Shown here piece after piece: positions 1 through 11,130 of a DNA stretch of 64,000 nt. Position numbers and translations under genes: made by a program. The notes below the pieces were generated by a model. That model was given only the letters and a program-made list of their open reading frames with translations, had not been told where the DNA came from and did no database searches. Source of the DNA: Narthecium ossifragum (Eukaryota; Streptophyta; Magnoliopsida; Dioscoreales; Nartheciaceae); contig OY986966.1 in assembly GCA_963920575.1 (NCBI GenBank), forward strand, positions 7,802,871 to 7,866,870. The letters run 5' to 3'. The stretch's first letter is position 1. The number at the start of each line of letters is the position of its first letter.

Positions 1-768
1 AATGGACCTTTGGCGAGCGCCTTAGTAAAGATGTCGGCAATGTTATCCTTACTTCTCACCTCCATCACCTTGATAGTTCCTTCATGCATCTTCTCTCTAA
101 TAGAATGATGTTTAATCTCAATGTGTTTAGTTCTAGCATGACATATCGGATTTGTTGCAAGCTTAAGAGCACTTTAGTTGTCACCATATATTGTAGTTGA
201 TGAGAAAATAGGTATATGAACATCTTCAATCAACCGCCTCAACCAAATGCATTCTTGAGCCACAAGTGTCGAAACTTTGTACTCCGTCTCTGTGGTAGAA
301 AGTGAAACCGAATCTTGTTTCTTACTACACCAAAAAACACTTGTCATGACACACATAAAAACATAACCCGATGTAGATCTCCGATCATCTAAGTCACTTC
401 CCAAATCCGCATCGGTAAATCCTTGCAAAAGAAAATGAGCACCCTTCTCATATAGCAAGCCAAAATCAAGAGAAGAATTAACATACTTTAAGATCCTCTT
501 TGCCGCATCTAAATGAGGCTTCCTTGGCTCTTGCATCTACGGAGTGTGCAATATCCGGCCTTGGAATGGTCAAGTAGATAAAGCTTCCAACAAGAGCACG
601 GAAAGGTTGATGATCCGGTAGAAGCTTGCCTTCATCTCTTCTAATATTTATGTTAGCTTCAAGAGGAGCAGAACACCACTTGCCTTGCATCATTCCAAAT
701 CTATTAACAAGCTTCTCCGCATATCCCTTTTAAGAAATGAATATGCCATCATTCACTTTCTCCACCTC
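1..768 (-). pseudogene. Ty1-copia pol, C-terminal part (end of RT and RNase H)
   Basis: This is the distal end of a copia polyprotein, read right to left. Visible motifs are RPDIAHSV (RT/RNase H connection), SLDFGLLYEKG, DADLGSDLDDRRSTSGYVF, CSKKQDSVSLSTTETEY and, at the window edge, KDNIADIFTKALAKGP, which is the usual copia C-terminus. The reading frame is broken near 540 and 700. The 3' LTR of this copia must lie just left of the window. The segment is continuous with the copia sequence right of 12767: that part stops at GELNHF and this part resumes at EVEKVNDGIFIS, so one element was split by the Athila-like insertion at 769-12766. Role when intact: reverse transcription of the element RNA. 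The family call is firm; the clade within copia was not resolved. Confidence 0.88.
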
Positions 769-2481
769 TGATGTCGCTCAAATGTGTCACACACAGCGAT
801 CGCGGTGCAGTACAACATAAGAGAGGTCGAACCCACAGAGAGACAAGCAGGAAATATCCAGAAACACAGATAATAATATATTGAAGACAATCAAGAAAGC
901 TAACTAAACTAAATTAGATCAAAGGATTAATTATAATGTAAGGTTAACTAGAGATATTAGGATTTTGATAAGGCTAGGAGTCAGGAATCACTTCACTCGG
1001 ATTTAGGTTCTTTTCTTCTCAATGGTTCATATAATACTCAGTTAAGGGATTCACATCCCAATCACCTTAACCGGAAGATATGGAACTATAAACCTAACAA
1101 AACATATAAATGTCTCTTTCTACGATTGATTCTTCCTTATTATAGTTCTAACTTCATCCAACCCAAACCTAAGAATACACGATACCGGCTGTCACTACAG
1201 GCAACGCCCAACAAAAGTTCATCGGGACAAAGCCCTAACTCTATCTAACCGGATCTCTAATAATACACAATACCAACTCTCACAATCGGCAATGCATAGC
1301 AAATATTCCTCGGGATAGAGTCCCAACCTTGTCTTACCAGATCCCTAAGAATACACAATACCAGCTGTCACTACGGGCAATGCATAACAAAGGTCTCGCG
1401 AGACTCGGTAGGAGAATCAAAAGAGATAACTATGGGATTATAAGATCATGAAAGAAGTATGACTGGATTCATAATATTAATCATCCACATAGAAATCTAT
1501 AATCTGAAAATAATCTTTGAAGATCCAATACATAGAAAAGAGTTTAACAATAAAGATTAAAACTATGAACCATTATTGGAGAAGAAGCCCTAGTCCTCGC
1601 TAGATCATCCGTTTGCCATGCTCACGGATTACTCGGCCATAGATGGAGATTCCTTCATCTTCTTCCTTTGGAAAACGTCCAGAAAAGAGCCTCCAAAAAT
1701 GTCCAAGAACTCCCTAAAAATCTCCCCAAGAAGTCTATTTATAGGCTTTTGTGAAACCCTAACTCGGATTAGATCTCAGCCCTTGATCTTTCCCGCAGAG
1801 CCAAAAGAGATCGATCCCTCTTTGAAACGAGATCGATCTTCTTTCTTCCGTGAACTCAGGATCTAGGTTTTGCTCGACAAAGATCGATCTCCTTTGAAAA
1901 CGGATCGATCTTCTTCCCAAGGATGACGAGCGCTTCCAGGCTCGGATCGATCCCTTCTGGAAAAGGGATCGATCCCTTTATTCCGGATTTCATATTTCTC
2001 CTCATGGTCGATCCTCGCATCGACCGTGGGAAGTGTTTTTCGTGACAGAGGCTGACGGTTGATCTCGCGGATGATGCGACGGTCGACCATGGGTCTTTTT
2101 CATCTCTGGGTGCATAAGGGATCGATCTCTTTTGGAAAGAGATCGATCTCTTATTCTCTGCGTATTTTTTCTGCTATTCTGCCCTGCGCTGGTTGTAGTA
2201 AAAACATTGTAACTTTCTCTAGGAAGCTCCAAATCACGAACCGTAAATTTCTCCAAAAACTAGACTTTAAGAGCTTTCCAACAATGTATGGAACTTCATC
2301 TGGTTCATTCCAAGAAGGTACAGTTTTGGCGTTAAAGACCCATCTTTGCTTCAATTTTCTATATAATACAAATAACTTTGTGAAGCAACATATACGAATG
2401 AAATCATCTATATTAATCATGAAAACTAAGCAAATAGGCTGCTCTTAGTCATGTTCAGAGTGCACTTTCATGCACTAATCA
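769..2481 (-). repeat. 3' LTR of the Athila-like element
   Basis: The 1713-bp LTR starts TGATGTCGCT on the plus strand and ends GCACTAATCA, so on its own strand it runs TGATTAGTGC to AGCGACATCA. On the element strand a TATA box (CTATAAATAGA) lies near 1745-1735, inferred to be the promoter. Upstream of it, at 1809-2150, is a cluster of short hairpins. The copy is complete, unlike its partner at 11131-12766. Confidence 0.87.
1809..2150 (-). repeat. Hairpin array in Athila-like LTR (U3 side)
   Basis: Four pairs of GATCGATC boxes are spaced 21-24 bp apart (near 1809/1833, 1885/1907, 1945/1967 and 2120/2141). In the last two pairs the intervening bases are also complementary, so each pair forms a hairpin of about 13 bp with a 3-5 nt loop (for example CTCTTT-TGG-AAAGAG flanked by GATCGATC on both sides). 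Two CGGTCGA-type pairs lie at about 2004-2030 and 2054-2096. The array lies upstream of the LTR TATA box. Confidence 0.8.
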
Positions 2482-2493
2482 CACCCCCCAACC
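2482..2493 (-). other. Polypurine tract of the Athila-like element
   Basis: The minus strand reads GGTTGGGGGGTG immediately before the 3' LTR start TGATTAG. This is the expected position and composition of the plus-strand DNA primer of an LTR retrotransposon. It sets the inner edge of the left LTR at 2481. Confidence 0.8.
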
Positions 2494-3100
2494 ATCTTAT
2501 TGCTAGTCTCTAGCAATTCAAAGCGCATAAAATATAATTAAGCACACTAACAGTTCAAGGATGTAGACATGCATAATAAGAGTTCTACCTTTTCAAGTCA
2601 TTAGTGTTCTATATAATACAGAGCATGAAAACTTATTATACTCATACACATACTACCAACAAATGAAATCAACTTCTACACATCAAACATGCTAATCAAA
2701 ATTTCAGCTCATGTATAATTTCTAGCAACATACTCAATTCAACATTATTCAACCCAATAAAGTAGCATGCATGAGATCATGTATGCCTACACCCCCCAAC
2801 CTGAAATCCACATTGTCATCAATGTGTGCTAATCATATAAATAAGCAGAAGGGTGTTGACTGAATTTTCATATATAGCATAAATAAGAATAGGAAATCGA
2901 AATAGGAGCGAGGCCACATGATAGAATAAGCGAATATCTCCTCAAGGCTCCTCATAGTGGCCGAATTTCTCAAGCAAGGCAGACGGTGGTCCAAACATCC
3001 TAAGAAATAAGATAACAAACGAAAACAAATGAAAACAAAAGCGAATAAAGTAAAACAACCTAACCTAAACAAAAAAGGGAAATAATAGATAGTAGAAAGA
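2494..3100 (-). other. Athila-like element, untranslated stretch between integrase and polypurine tract
   Basis: AT-rich sequence with no long open frame and no recognisable env-like domain. Some Athila elements carry an env-like gene in this interval; about 0.6 kb here is too short for one and nothing membrane-like was recognised. Confidence 0.6.
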
Positions 3101-4339
3101 TCATCCCTCATAGACAGGGTCTACAAGAGAAACGGTGTGCTCCTCAGGGTCCGCTTTCTCTGGAATCGGCTTCAAGCGCTGTCCATTAACCTTAAACAGC
3201 ATCCCATCCTTTGGGTCTTCAACTTCCACAACCCCATAATCAAAGACTCTGCTAACAGTAAAGGGGCATGTCCAGCGTGATCGCAACTTCACAGGATGGA
3301 GATGCAGTCGTGCGTCATACAGATAAGATTGCTGTCCTACTTGAAACGTCTTCCGTAGGATCTTCTTGTCATGGTAGGCCTTTGTCTTTGCCTTGAAGAT
3401 CCTAAAACTCTCATAAGCATCAGTCCGGAGTTCTTCCAACTCAGAAAGCTGGAGTTTCCGTTCCTGACCTGCAGTATCCAAAGTAAAATTTAGTGACTTA
3501 ATAGCCCAATATGCCTTATGTTCTAATTCGACTGGAAGATAGCATGATTTTCCATAAACTAGGCGAAATGGCGACATCCCCATTGTAGTCTTGTAAGCAG
3601 TACGATAGGCCCACAACGCATCTGATAGCCTCAACGACCAGTCCTTTCGGTTGGGGTTCACTGTCTTCTCTAAGATTTGCTTGATCTCCCTGTTGGCTAG
3701 TTTAGCTTGGCCATTCGTCTGTGGATGATAAGCAGTGGAAATCTTATGTGTGACTCCATACCTGCGCATCAAAGCCTCAAAGGAGCGATTACAAAAGTGT
3801 GATCCCTGGTCACTAATAATAACTCTAGGAGTACCAAACCGGGATAAAATATGCTCTTTAAGAAACTTGATGACAGTGGAATGATCATTATTTCTACATG
3901 CAATAGCCTCCACCCACTTAGACACGTATTCCACAACCAACAATATATATAAATAGCCAAAAGAAGAAGGAAATGGTCCCATAAAATCTATACCCCAACA
4001 ATCAAAAATCTCTACAGCTTGAATGGGATTCAAAGGCATCATATGTCTCCTAAATAGAGCTCCTAACGTTAGACATCTATCACAGGATTTACAGAAAATG
4101 TTAACATCACGAAACATAGTAGGCCAGTAAAAACCACATTGAAGAATTTTAGCAGCAGTCTTTTTCATCGAAAAATGGCCTCCACATGCATGAGAGTGAC
4201 ATAATGTAATGATGCTTTCTATTTCATAATATGAGACACAACGACGCATAATCTGGTCAGGACAATACTTAAACAGAGAAGGATCATTCCAATAAAATTT
4301 CTTTACCTCAACAAAAAATCTACGCTTATCCTGCGCACT
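3101..4339 (-). pseudogene. Athila-like integrase (end of pol), catalytic Glu replaced
   Basis: The frame continues the protease-RT frame after a single TGA at 4340. A zinc-binding HHCC region is visible ([11 protein letters not shown], then CKSCDRC). It is followed by the catalytic core: first Asp in [11 protein letters not shown], second Asp in [12 protein letters not shown], then [19 protein letters not shown]. In the family the third catalytic residue is the Glu of GQAE or GQVE; here the codon is AAA (Lys), one G-to-A change from GAA. A C-terminal domain follows ([18 protein letters not shown]) and the frame ends at 3101. The role when intact is insertion of element cDNA. The Lys substitution alone should abolish catalysis. 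Confidence 0.87.
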
Positions 4340-6874
4340 TCAAAAGGAAGGGATCTCACATGTCGCTAAGTAATTAACAATGTGCGCATACCAGGGCAAC
4401 CGTGCAACTGAAAAGAGTTGCTCATCAGGGAAGTCATCCATAATTGGTGGCTGATTTTCCGCTACTTCCACCATCAACCTTGATAGGTGATCAGCGACGA
4501 CGTTCTCCACGCCCTTTTTATCTTTTATAGAAATATCAAATTCCTGTAAGATTAATATCCAACGAATTAGGCGTGCTTTAGCATCCTTCTTGGTGAGAAG
4601 GTACTTAAGTGCGGCATGATCAGTGAAAATAGTGATAGGAGAACCAATCAAATAAGCATGAAACTTGTCTAATGCAAAGACTATAGCCAATAGTTCTTTC
4701 TCGGTGGTAGAATAATTCATCTGTGCAGTATTCAAGGTTCGGCTAGCATAATGAATAACATGAGGTTTACCATCTTTTCGCTGCCCTAAAACAGCTCCTA
4801 TAACAAAATCACTTGCATCACACATCAATTCAAAAGGAAGGCTCCAATCGGGTGGTTGCACAATAGGTGCGGAAGTCAATTTATCAATCAAGGCTTGAAA
4901 AGCCTCTTGACAAGCAATAGTCCACTCAAAAGGGGTATCCTTTATCAAAAGATTACATAAAGGACGAGCAATAGCAGAAAATTTTTGAATGAATCTCCTG
5001 TAAAAACCAGCATGGCCTAGAAAGAATCTAACATCTTTAACAGTGTTTGGCACAGGAAGCTTTGAGATGAGATCGATTTTTGATCGATCTACCTCAATGC
5101 CTTTGGAAGAGACAATATGGCCCAATACAATGCCTGAGGGCACAATGAAGTGACACTTTTCCCAATTAAGCACAAGGTGCTTCTCTTCACACCTGACCAA
5201 GACTCTCTTTAAGTTTTGCAAGCATGCATCAAAAGTTTTACCAAATACAGTCAAGTCATCCATATATACTTCCATACATTCCTCGATCATATCAGCAAAC
5301 ATACTCATCATACAACGCTGAAAAGTAGAAGGAGCATTACATAATCCAAATGGCATTCTACGGAAAGCATAAGTACCAAAAGGACATGTAAAAGTAGTTT
5401 TTTCCTGATCTTCTAGAGCAATCTCAATCTGATAATATCCAGAATAACCATCAAGAAAACAATGAAAAGGATGTCCAGCTACTCTTTCTAAGATCTGGTC
5501 TAGAAAAGGCAATGGAAAATGATCCTTACGGGTGACAACATTCAATTTTCTATAATCTATACACATACGCCATCCTGTCACCAATTTAGTGGGGACAAAG
5601 TCGCCACTTTCATTTTCAACAACAGTGACACCATATTTTTTTGGCACAACCTGTGTAAGACTCACCCATTTTCTATTAGCAATAGGGTAGATGATCCCTG
5701 CATCTAAAAATTTCAACACTTCGGTTTTTACTACCTCTTTCATCGTAGGGTTCAACCTACGCTGAGGATCCCTACGAGGTACATCCCCATGTTCAAGATT
5801 AATCATATGGGAACATATCAAGGGACTAATACCTTTCAGATCTGCTATACTCCATCCAATAGCTGATTTATGCTCATTTAAAATGCTAAGTAATTGCTCA
5901 CCTTGCTCTGCAGTTAATGCTGAAGAAATAATAACTGAGTATGTATCACCTGGACCAAGATAGGCGTGCTTTAAACCTTGAGGTAGTGGCTTCAGGTCCA
6001 GCTTGGGCGGCTTTACTACTGATGGTGTTGGTGGATGTCCTCTTTCTGGCAGTTCTTCAAACTTTGAATTCCATGGACCTGCAAAAGAACAATGTTCCAA
6101 ATTTTTACACATACCATCAACATCAACATTTTCATCCGAATCTAATTCAAGAAAATTAATTTCAGTTGTAGTAAACTCCTCTTCAGTGAGCAAATCAATC
6201 TGGTAAGTCTGCTGGCATTCATCATCTTCATCAGGCTGCTTAGCAGCATTAAAAACATTAATTTCTAAAGTCATATTCCCAAAAGTTAACTTCATTAAGC
6301 CATTCCTGCAATTAATTATAGCATTAGCAGTAGCAAGAAATGGTCTACCTAAAATAATAGGAATTCTAGAATCAACAGTTACTACAACCTGAGTATCCAA
6401 GACTAAGAAATCAACAGGATAATAAAATTTATCTATTTGAACAAGCACATCCTCAACTACTCCTCGTGGAGTCTTCGTGGATCTATCTGTCAATTGCAAA
6501 ACCACAGATGTCGACTTAATCTGTCCCAAACCAAGTTGCAAGTAAACAGAATATGGCATCAAATTAACACTCACACCAAGATCTAATAAAGCTTGTCCTA
6601 CTTCATGCTCTCCAATGAAACAAGACACAGTAGGACAACCAGGATCCTTATATTTAGGAGGAATCCTATGTTGAAGCAGTGCACTAACCTGCTCTGTTAA
6701 AAATACAGTTTTCTTTACATGATGTCGTCTCTTCATAGTGCATAAATCTTTAATCACTTTAGCATATGTAGGAATTTGCTTAATAACATGCAAAAGAGGG
6801 AGGTTTACCTTAACCTGCCGAAGATGCTCCAAAATCTCGCTGTTGGGCTCCATAGTAAATTTAGTGGATTTCAA
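4340..6874 (-). pseudogene. Athila-like protease, reverse transcriptase and RNase H
   Basis: An open frame of 844 codons. The protease is near residues 95-190 (ALLDLGVSVNLMPYSVYLQL, then IPIILGRPFLATANAIINC). The RT spans about 400-570, with GWRMCIDYRKLN, FPLPFLDQILERVAG, FRRMPFGLCNAPSTFQRCM and the active site YMDDLTVFG. RNase H begins at about 680 (FELMCDASDFVIGAVLGQR, TEKELLAIVFALDKF, IFTDHAALKYLL). All key catalytic motifs are present. The frame ends at a TGA where the family usually continues straight into integrase, so the stop is premature (TGG to TGA likely). The upstream join to gag is broken at 6876 by a solo LTR; removing it restores VPFPQA|LKST in frame. Confidence 0.88.
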
Positions 6875-6876
6875 TG

Positions 6877-9254
6877 TGTCACACCCCGACCCAGAAAACC
6901 CATCCGAGCCGAGGCGTGAGGGGTTCCTACACTATTCATCTCCAGTTGGCGCTATACAAAGCGGAAAAGACGGATAATTTAAACAATTGTATTCCAGAGG
7001 CGAACAGATTCAATTATAATATATCATCAAGTCGTACAGTTCAGATTTGATACAAAAGCTCCCAAGAGACAGATATAATACATGATTCCAAAATCCTCAA
7101 AGGTTTACAACATATATATATATCAAAATGTACAACAGGTAATCCTCCAGCAACCTCAAGCGCCTCTGGATGTGCTCGCGCCGCCAAAGGCCGATCCCGC
7201 CGGCTTCACGGACGAAGAACTGCCGCCTGCACCTGCAAACGCAGCCCGGGTAGGAGTGAGCGATAAGCTCAGTAGGGTTCTACTCTACGGCACACTGAAA
7301 GGAGGAAAACAACAACAGTGTTGTCTCCCAGCCTAAGTCTAACGGATGCCACGGGTCCCATAACCCACCGATGTCCCAAGGGCTCCTGTCATGAACCTCT
7401 CCCTTGGTCACTCTACCAAGATCACCCTAAGCACTGACAGGGGAACAGTACCATGCAGAATCACCCTTACCCAGCAGGGATGCCACTGCCTGGGGACCAC
7501 GTCGGGAACACATCGATTGCATCCTTAGCACTTGGTCTTGGAAGACAACACGACCTCTAAACCTCAAACACTGATTCAAGCCAACTATCGCAATCCTCAA
7601 TCACAAGAGATTCAAATGATACAAGATCACACCCTATTCCTGACTACCCAGCCATGGCCCTAAGGCTAGATCCGAGCTACCCGAGAGCCTTGGATCGGCG
7701 ACCCAAACCATCGCCCGCCTAACCTCAAATGCTTCTAATGCACACAATGCATGAGCTTAGGCAAACATCTATCCTAAATGTCTCTATAAGCCACATCAAC
7801 AGTTACAAGTCCAACAGATATACAATAGCCCTCGGCACTCGCCGACAAGAGGCTAAGGTTCCACAATTTCTCATTACCTAGCACTCATAGCTAGTTAATG
7901 GCTAGGCAATCAGCTAAGCATTTAACTACGATCACACATGTATTAAATGCAAGTAAAGCCATAGATTTACCCAAAAAGAGAGTTACTCGAATCGATTCTC
8001 AAACCCGATGAAAATCCTTTGAAAACACTACAAGATCCGTTTAAAAGCTTCCCAACATGTTTAAAGATCAATCACGATTGAAAGCCATTTGAGAAAAACC
8101 AGAAAACACTGTTTAAGGGCCCACGGTCGATGCGACGGTCGATCCACCGATCGACCGTGAGGCCTCGGTCGATGTCACGGTCGATGTCACGGTCGACCGT
8201 GAGGCCAACACGAAGAAAACCAAAGGGCGACGGTCGATCCATTCATCGACCGTGGGAGCCCAAAATCCCGACAGAGCCCGACAGTCGATGCGACGGTCGA
8301 TCCGACGGTCGACCATCAGGCCCAGAAAGAACGAAACAATACTCGACGGTCGATGCACCGATCGACTGTCGAGCCCCGAAAGAGCGTATTAACGCTTGAC
8401 GGTCGATCCACCGATCGACCGTCGGGCCTTAGGCACCGTTCATCAGAACAGTGCCGGAAATCCAATTTCTTGGATTTCAAGGATCAATTCAAGTTGGAAT
8501 TCGATGAAACTTTGCAAACATGTGTAATTAACGATGGGGAATCCAATGGTGCAAAGAAACCATATTTTCGACGGTTAAATCATCAATTTAGGTTAAAATG
8601 GCCGAAAACCGATAAACGGCGAGAATAAGAAAAAACCAGCCGTTAAAATACCGAAATCGCAACGTAGGAATACTGAAAACGAGCCACACCACAAGTGCTA
8701 CAAGCTACACAACATTCTAACATGTATTCCTACAGCGAAAAGGCATTAAACCTATCCTAGGAGAATCCGATCCAAAGATCGAGGTAGAAACACCTACTTG
8801 AAGAGATTGGACAGCTCCTCCACGCATCCCCCAAGTCCGATCGCCAAGATCCGCTCCGCGAAGATCAACCCTCCAAGCCCTAGCTCAGCTGAAGGAGAGA
8901 GAGAGGGAAGAAAGAACGCATGAGAAGAAGAAAGGAAGAAAGAGAAAGGAGGAGGGCTTAAATAGATAACTGGAACCCATCGCAGCCGTCCGATTCGATC
9001 TCTCCCGATCGAGCTCTGATCTTCTGATCGGAAGCGCCCTAAAGGTTCTAATCAAACACATACATCAATCAAAGGCCATGTGTGCAACGCAGGTGTGAAA
9101 CTGACCACCAGGGAGCATATTTACCAAAATGTCACTGGGGTCAAAAGCAGCGATGCGATCAACCGATCGCATCCCAAGGCCAACCGAGCCAAACCACAAA
9201 CCCAGACCCTCGACCTAACGCGGTCGGACCAGGTTGGAGGTACGGGTCCTCACA
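6877..9254 (-). mobile_element. Solo LTR, Tekay/Del-like (copy B1)
   Basis: The 2378-bp segment starts TGTCACACCCCGACC and ends GGGTCCTCACA, flanked by a perfect 5-bp duplication CAATG (6872-6876 and 9255-9259). It has the same family termini as the LTRs at 27803 and 36568, in the opposite orientation. No internal region or second LTR is present, so it is a product of LTR-LTR recombination. On its own strand a TATA-like CTATTTAAG lies near 8960, and a CGGTCGA hairpin array lies downstream of it at 8121-8427. The insertion separates gag from pol of the Athila-like element. Confidence 0.92.
8121..8427 (-). repeat. CGGTCGA hairpin array in Tekay-like solo LTR
   Basis: Repeated units of CACGGTCGAT and its complement ATCGACCGTG alternate every 15-40 bp. 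Adjacent pairs form stems of about 8-11 bp with short loops. Most reading frames stay open through the array, giving low-complexity DRRIDRRID and RSMSRSTVR peptides that are not real proteins. Confidence 0.82.
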
Positions 9255-10937
9255 CAATGCCTGAGGGAAAGGGACACGTACCTTAAAGTCACCTGGCGAT
9301 GGGCCATCTGGATGATCGGCCTCTGCATGGTTCTCCTAAATCTGGTCCTCTTCTTCAACAGCAATAGGAGGTTCGGTGGGCTCTTTTGAAGGGCTTTTTG
9401 TTGTTTTCCCGCTTCTTGTAGTTACGGCGTTCATCTCCTTCACATTATTTTGCTCAGGACTAGATACCTGCGTTTGTTGAGGTTGAGCTGGGAACTTTCC
9501 TCGTTCATGCACGCTCAAAGAGTTGATCAGCTTCGTGATCTGGCTCTTGATCTCTTGAACATCCTCCTTTCTTTCCTTAGATTCCTACACAATCATAGAT
9601 TTCAGTTCCTGTAAACTGTCATTAAATGTAGGCCTAGGAAAACAAGATGTATTATAAGGAGGGTTAGAAAAAGGCTTATTAGGTGGCGGTTGATGATGCT
9701 CGTTGCTTTGTGGAGCATTCGACTTCCAGCTGAAGTTCGGATGCTCTCGCCATCCTGGATTTTACGTTTTTGAGTAAGGGGTGTACGGCCTCCTGAATCC
9801 GCCTACAGCGTTGCAATGCTCGTCATACACACCTCTCATCTCAACATAAGTAGGCCAACTGTCAATCTGCTGGTCCACGCCTTGACATATCGCACACGGC
9901 CCAGCCGGCCTTGTAGGTTCATTAAATGGAGAGGTCCGGGCTGCCATAATATCTTTGGTCTTTAATAACTCCAGCTCCCTTGTTAGACTCTCCACTTTAG
10001 CCTTGAGTGCATCCTCCTCCCACAGCTGATAAATTCCTCCACCTGGTTGATGCGGTGGTGGTCTGGCCCTGTTTGTACTTTCTGTTGCATTCGGTCCAGT
10101 CCATGTATGAGTTTTCTCAGCAAGCTCAGTCAAGTATTAAATAGCTGCATCAGGATCTTTTTGCAAAAATTCACCATTGCACATCATCTCAACAAATTGA
10201 CGGTCTCTAACAGTTAAACCATCATAGAAATAACCAACAAGACACCAACTTTCATATCCATGATGAGAACATAAATTCAACATGTCTTTAAATCGTTCCC
10301 ACGCCTGATACAAAGTTTCACTATCCTTCTGTGTGAAGATCGAAATCTGTCTCTTAAGTGCATTGGTTTTGTGCTGTGGGAAATACTTGTTGAAAAATAT
10401 ATGTGTCATTTCAGCCCAAGATCCTATAGATCGTGGCCTCAAGGAATATAACCAACTCTTCGCTCTATCCTTCAGTGAGAAGGGAAAGAACTTAAGTCGG
10501 ATCATATCTAGTGTACCTGGTTGGCTATGGAAGGTCGCTACTACTTCCTCAAACTCCCTAATATGCACATATGGATTTTCATTTTCTATCCCATGAAAGG
10601 TAGGAAGCAACTGAATCATGCCAGGTTTAAAGTCAACATGTGGTGCATTAGGTGAAAACATGATGCATGAAGGTGTAGCAGTGCGTGTGGGATGCAAATA
10701 TTCTTGCAAACTCCTAGGAGATTGTTCTTCCTCGTGCTCAGCCATAATGAAAATATGATGTGAAGTTTGTGATTGTGCGTCAAAGAGATCAGCAATATAT
10801 GTCTCACTATCAGAAGTTTCAGAATCACCCTCGGGACGTCTAGCAAATCTGCCTAGTTCGTCTCTATAGCGAGGCATACACCAACAAACACGCAATCCAA
10901 AAGATGCAAACCAACTAAAGAAAATAAGCAAAAACAA
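9255..10937 (-). pseudogene. Athila-like gag with premature stops
   Basis: One frame runs from about 10937 to the solo LTR edge, with in-frame stops near 10138, 9763, about 9592 and 9337. The N-terminal 266 codons include the retrotransposon gag core (IRLKFFPFSLKDRAKSWLYS, QAWERFKDMLNLCSHHGYE), which forms the capsid-like shell. The next segments carry CAICQG, a remnant Cys-rich knuckle, NPGWREHPNFSW and NAVTTRSGK, all usual in this clade. The exact start codon is uncertain because a Met at about 10877 (MPRYRDELGRFARR) is as plausible as the upstream one. The frame leads into PSPGDFKVRVPFPQA, the gag-pol junction, which is cut by the solo LTR. Confidence 0.85.
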
Positions 10938-11108
10938 TAATTGAAACTAAGCTTACTAACTAAAACTAAATAAAAGAAAACAATCCTAAATAGAGAAGAA
11001 AAATCAAAGAAGAACTAAAGAAATAAAGACTAAGGAAAATGAACGAAGTTACCGCTTTCGATGTCAACAATCACTGTAATCTGATTCTGGCGCTTTTCTA
11101 AACCGTCT
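10938..11108 (-). other. Athila-like leader between primer site and gag
   Basis: A-rich on the plus strand, with no coding signal; it is the untranslated leader of the element RNA. Confidence 0.65.
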
Positions 11109-11125
11109 CCCCGGCAACGGCGCCA
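11109..11125 (-). other. Primer-binding site complementary to tRNA-Asp
   Basis: The plus strand reads CCCCGGCAACGGCGCCA, which matches the 3' end of plant tRNA-Asp including CCA, so the minus (element) strand is its complement TGGCGCCGTTGCCGGGG. It sits 5 bp from the LTR end at 11131. A tRNA-Asp primer is typical of Athila-related elements. Confidence 0.88.
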
Positions 11126-11130
11126 ATTTT

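Noticed and set aside
1809..2150. CRISPR-like array
   Set aside because: Box spacing is similar, but there are no unique spacers of constant length, the boxes are palindromic, and the setting is a plant LTR.
10616..10846. Second frame over the gag start
   Set aside because: Shadow of the gag frame, without gag motifs.
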